Below are positions 63,732-64,000 of a stretch of DNA of 64,000 nt, in pieces. The DNA comes from JAJRXR01 sp041402005. GTDB lineage: Bacteria; Planctomycetota; Phycisphaerae; Phycisphaerales; UBA1924. Made by a program: the position numbers and the translations under genes. The stretch covers positions 124,001 to 188,000 of the forward strand of contig JAWKTB010000003.1 of assembly GCA_041402005.1 (NCBI GenBank). The letters are read 5' to 3'. Positions within the stretch are counted from its first letter, which is position 1. Every line of letters begins with the position of its first letter. The notes below the pieces were generated by a model, which searched no databases, had not been told where the DNA came from, and saw nothing but the letters and a program-made list of their open reading frames with translations.

Positions 63732-64000
63732 TAGGGCGCCGCCGACACTCTCGCCGCGTTCGGGAAGGCGATCGACGGGTCGGAGACGATCTCGATCGGG
63801 ATGAGCGACTCGTCCATCGCCCCCCGCTCCGAGTTCAGGTCCCGCATCACCACCTTGAGCATGTACTTGCCCACGCCCAGGTTGGCGGGCAGGACGACCT
63901 GGTTGATCAGGTAGTAGTCGTGCAGCTGGTTGCGGCTGACGGTCCGGTCCGTCTCCGCCGCCCTGTTCCACGTGTTCAGCCCGTCCGACGCGTGGTAGAG
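63732..64000 (-). CDS. Unknown protein, C-terminal part, cut by right edge
   Basis: A minus-strand frame enters from the right edge and stops at 63732, giving at least 88 residues. It reads as a beta-rich domain (YYLINQVVLPANLGVGKYMLKVVMRDLNS, in pieces) with a Ser/Ala-rich end (ARVSAAP). No start is visible and the family is not recognised. It is likely the end of a larger exported or envelope protein. Confidence 0.65.

Overview
The window is about 64 kb of very GC-rich bacterial chromosome. I place it in the Planctomycetota, most likely Phycisphaerae/Phycisphaerales. The placement rests on a dense set of secreted proteins that share one C-terminal domain (two degenerate dockerin-like repeats, ADL-x5-6-[LWF]DFSDV-xxFL-xxF, ending in Gly-Cys-Pro). 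From memory, NCBI names such proteins 'GC-type dockerin domain-anchored protein' and they are typical of Phycisphaerae. Supporting traits are a PEP-CTERM-like protein, a prepilin-type protein with the planctomycete FTIIELLVVIGVIA start, and an outer-membrane/lipid A operon. No tRNA, rRNA, CRISPR array, insertion sequence or phage gene was seen.

Layout. 1-15 kb is housekeeping: a membrane protein cut by the left edge, rplM-rpsI with a clear terminator, a small envelope/pseudopilin group, the minus-strand operon bamA-skp-lpxD-lpxC, dnaN, and a divergent transketolase. 15-47.3 kb is an island of 19 genes whose products each carry a signal peptide and end in the GC-type dockerin domain. Ten are on the minus strand (15074-31548) and nine on the plus strand (33343-47302). 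The polarity switches around a lone lpdA (31700-33244). The N-terminal modules are very diverse: beta-propellers, a PQQ-type sugar dehydrogenase, a five-haem cytochrome, an alpha/beta-hydrolase, a lamin-tail-like domain, parallel beta-helices, FG-GAP repeats and an HExxH metallopeptidase. 47.6-56.2 kb is housekeeping again: a glycosyltransferase, a dual-specificity phosphatase, recR, rpoN, an amidohydrolase and an ABC-2 permease. 56.5-60.8 kb holds a PEP-CTERM-like protein and two tandem CRTAC1-type FG-GAP proteins that end in canonical dockerins. clpC follows on the minus strand, then an unknown protein cut by the right edge.

How the parts fit. The island looks like a set of exported cargo proteins that share one attachment or sorting tail. 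No cohesin, sortase or exosortase is visible here, so the receptor must be elsewhere. One island member (the esterase at 25314-26462) has a canonical EF-hand dockerin as its first repeat and a GC-type second repeat, which links the two domain types. Eighteen of the 19 tails carry one Cys just before the domain and one as the penultimate residue, suggesting a disulfide clasp.

Two genes have broken frames: the island's metallopeptidase (two single-base losses about 90 bp apart) and clpC (two extra bases or one missing). Both need read-level checking before they are called real lesions. Start codons were chosen from ribosome binding sites and signal peptides. Many long open frames antisense to real genes are shadows caused by the high GC content.
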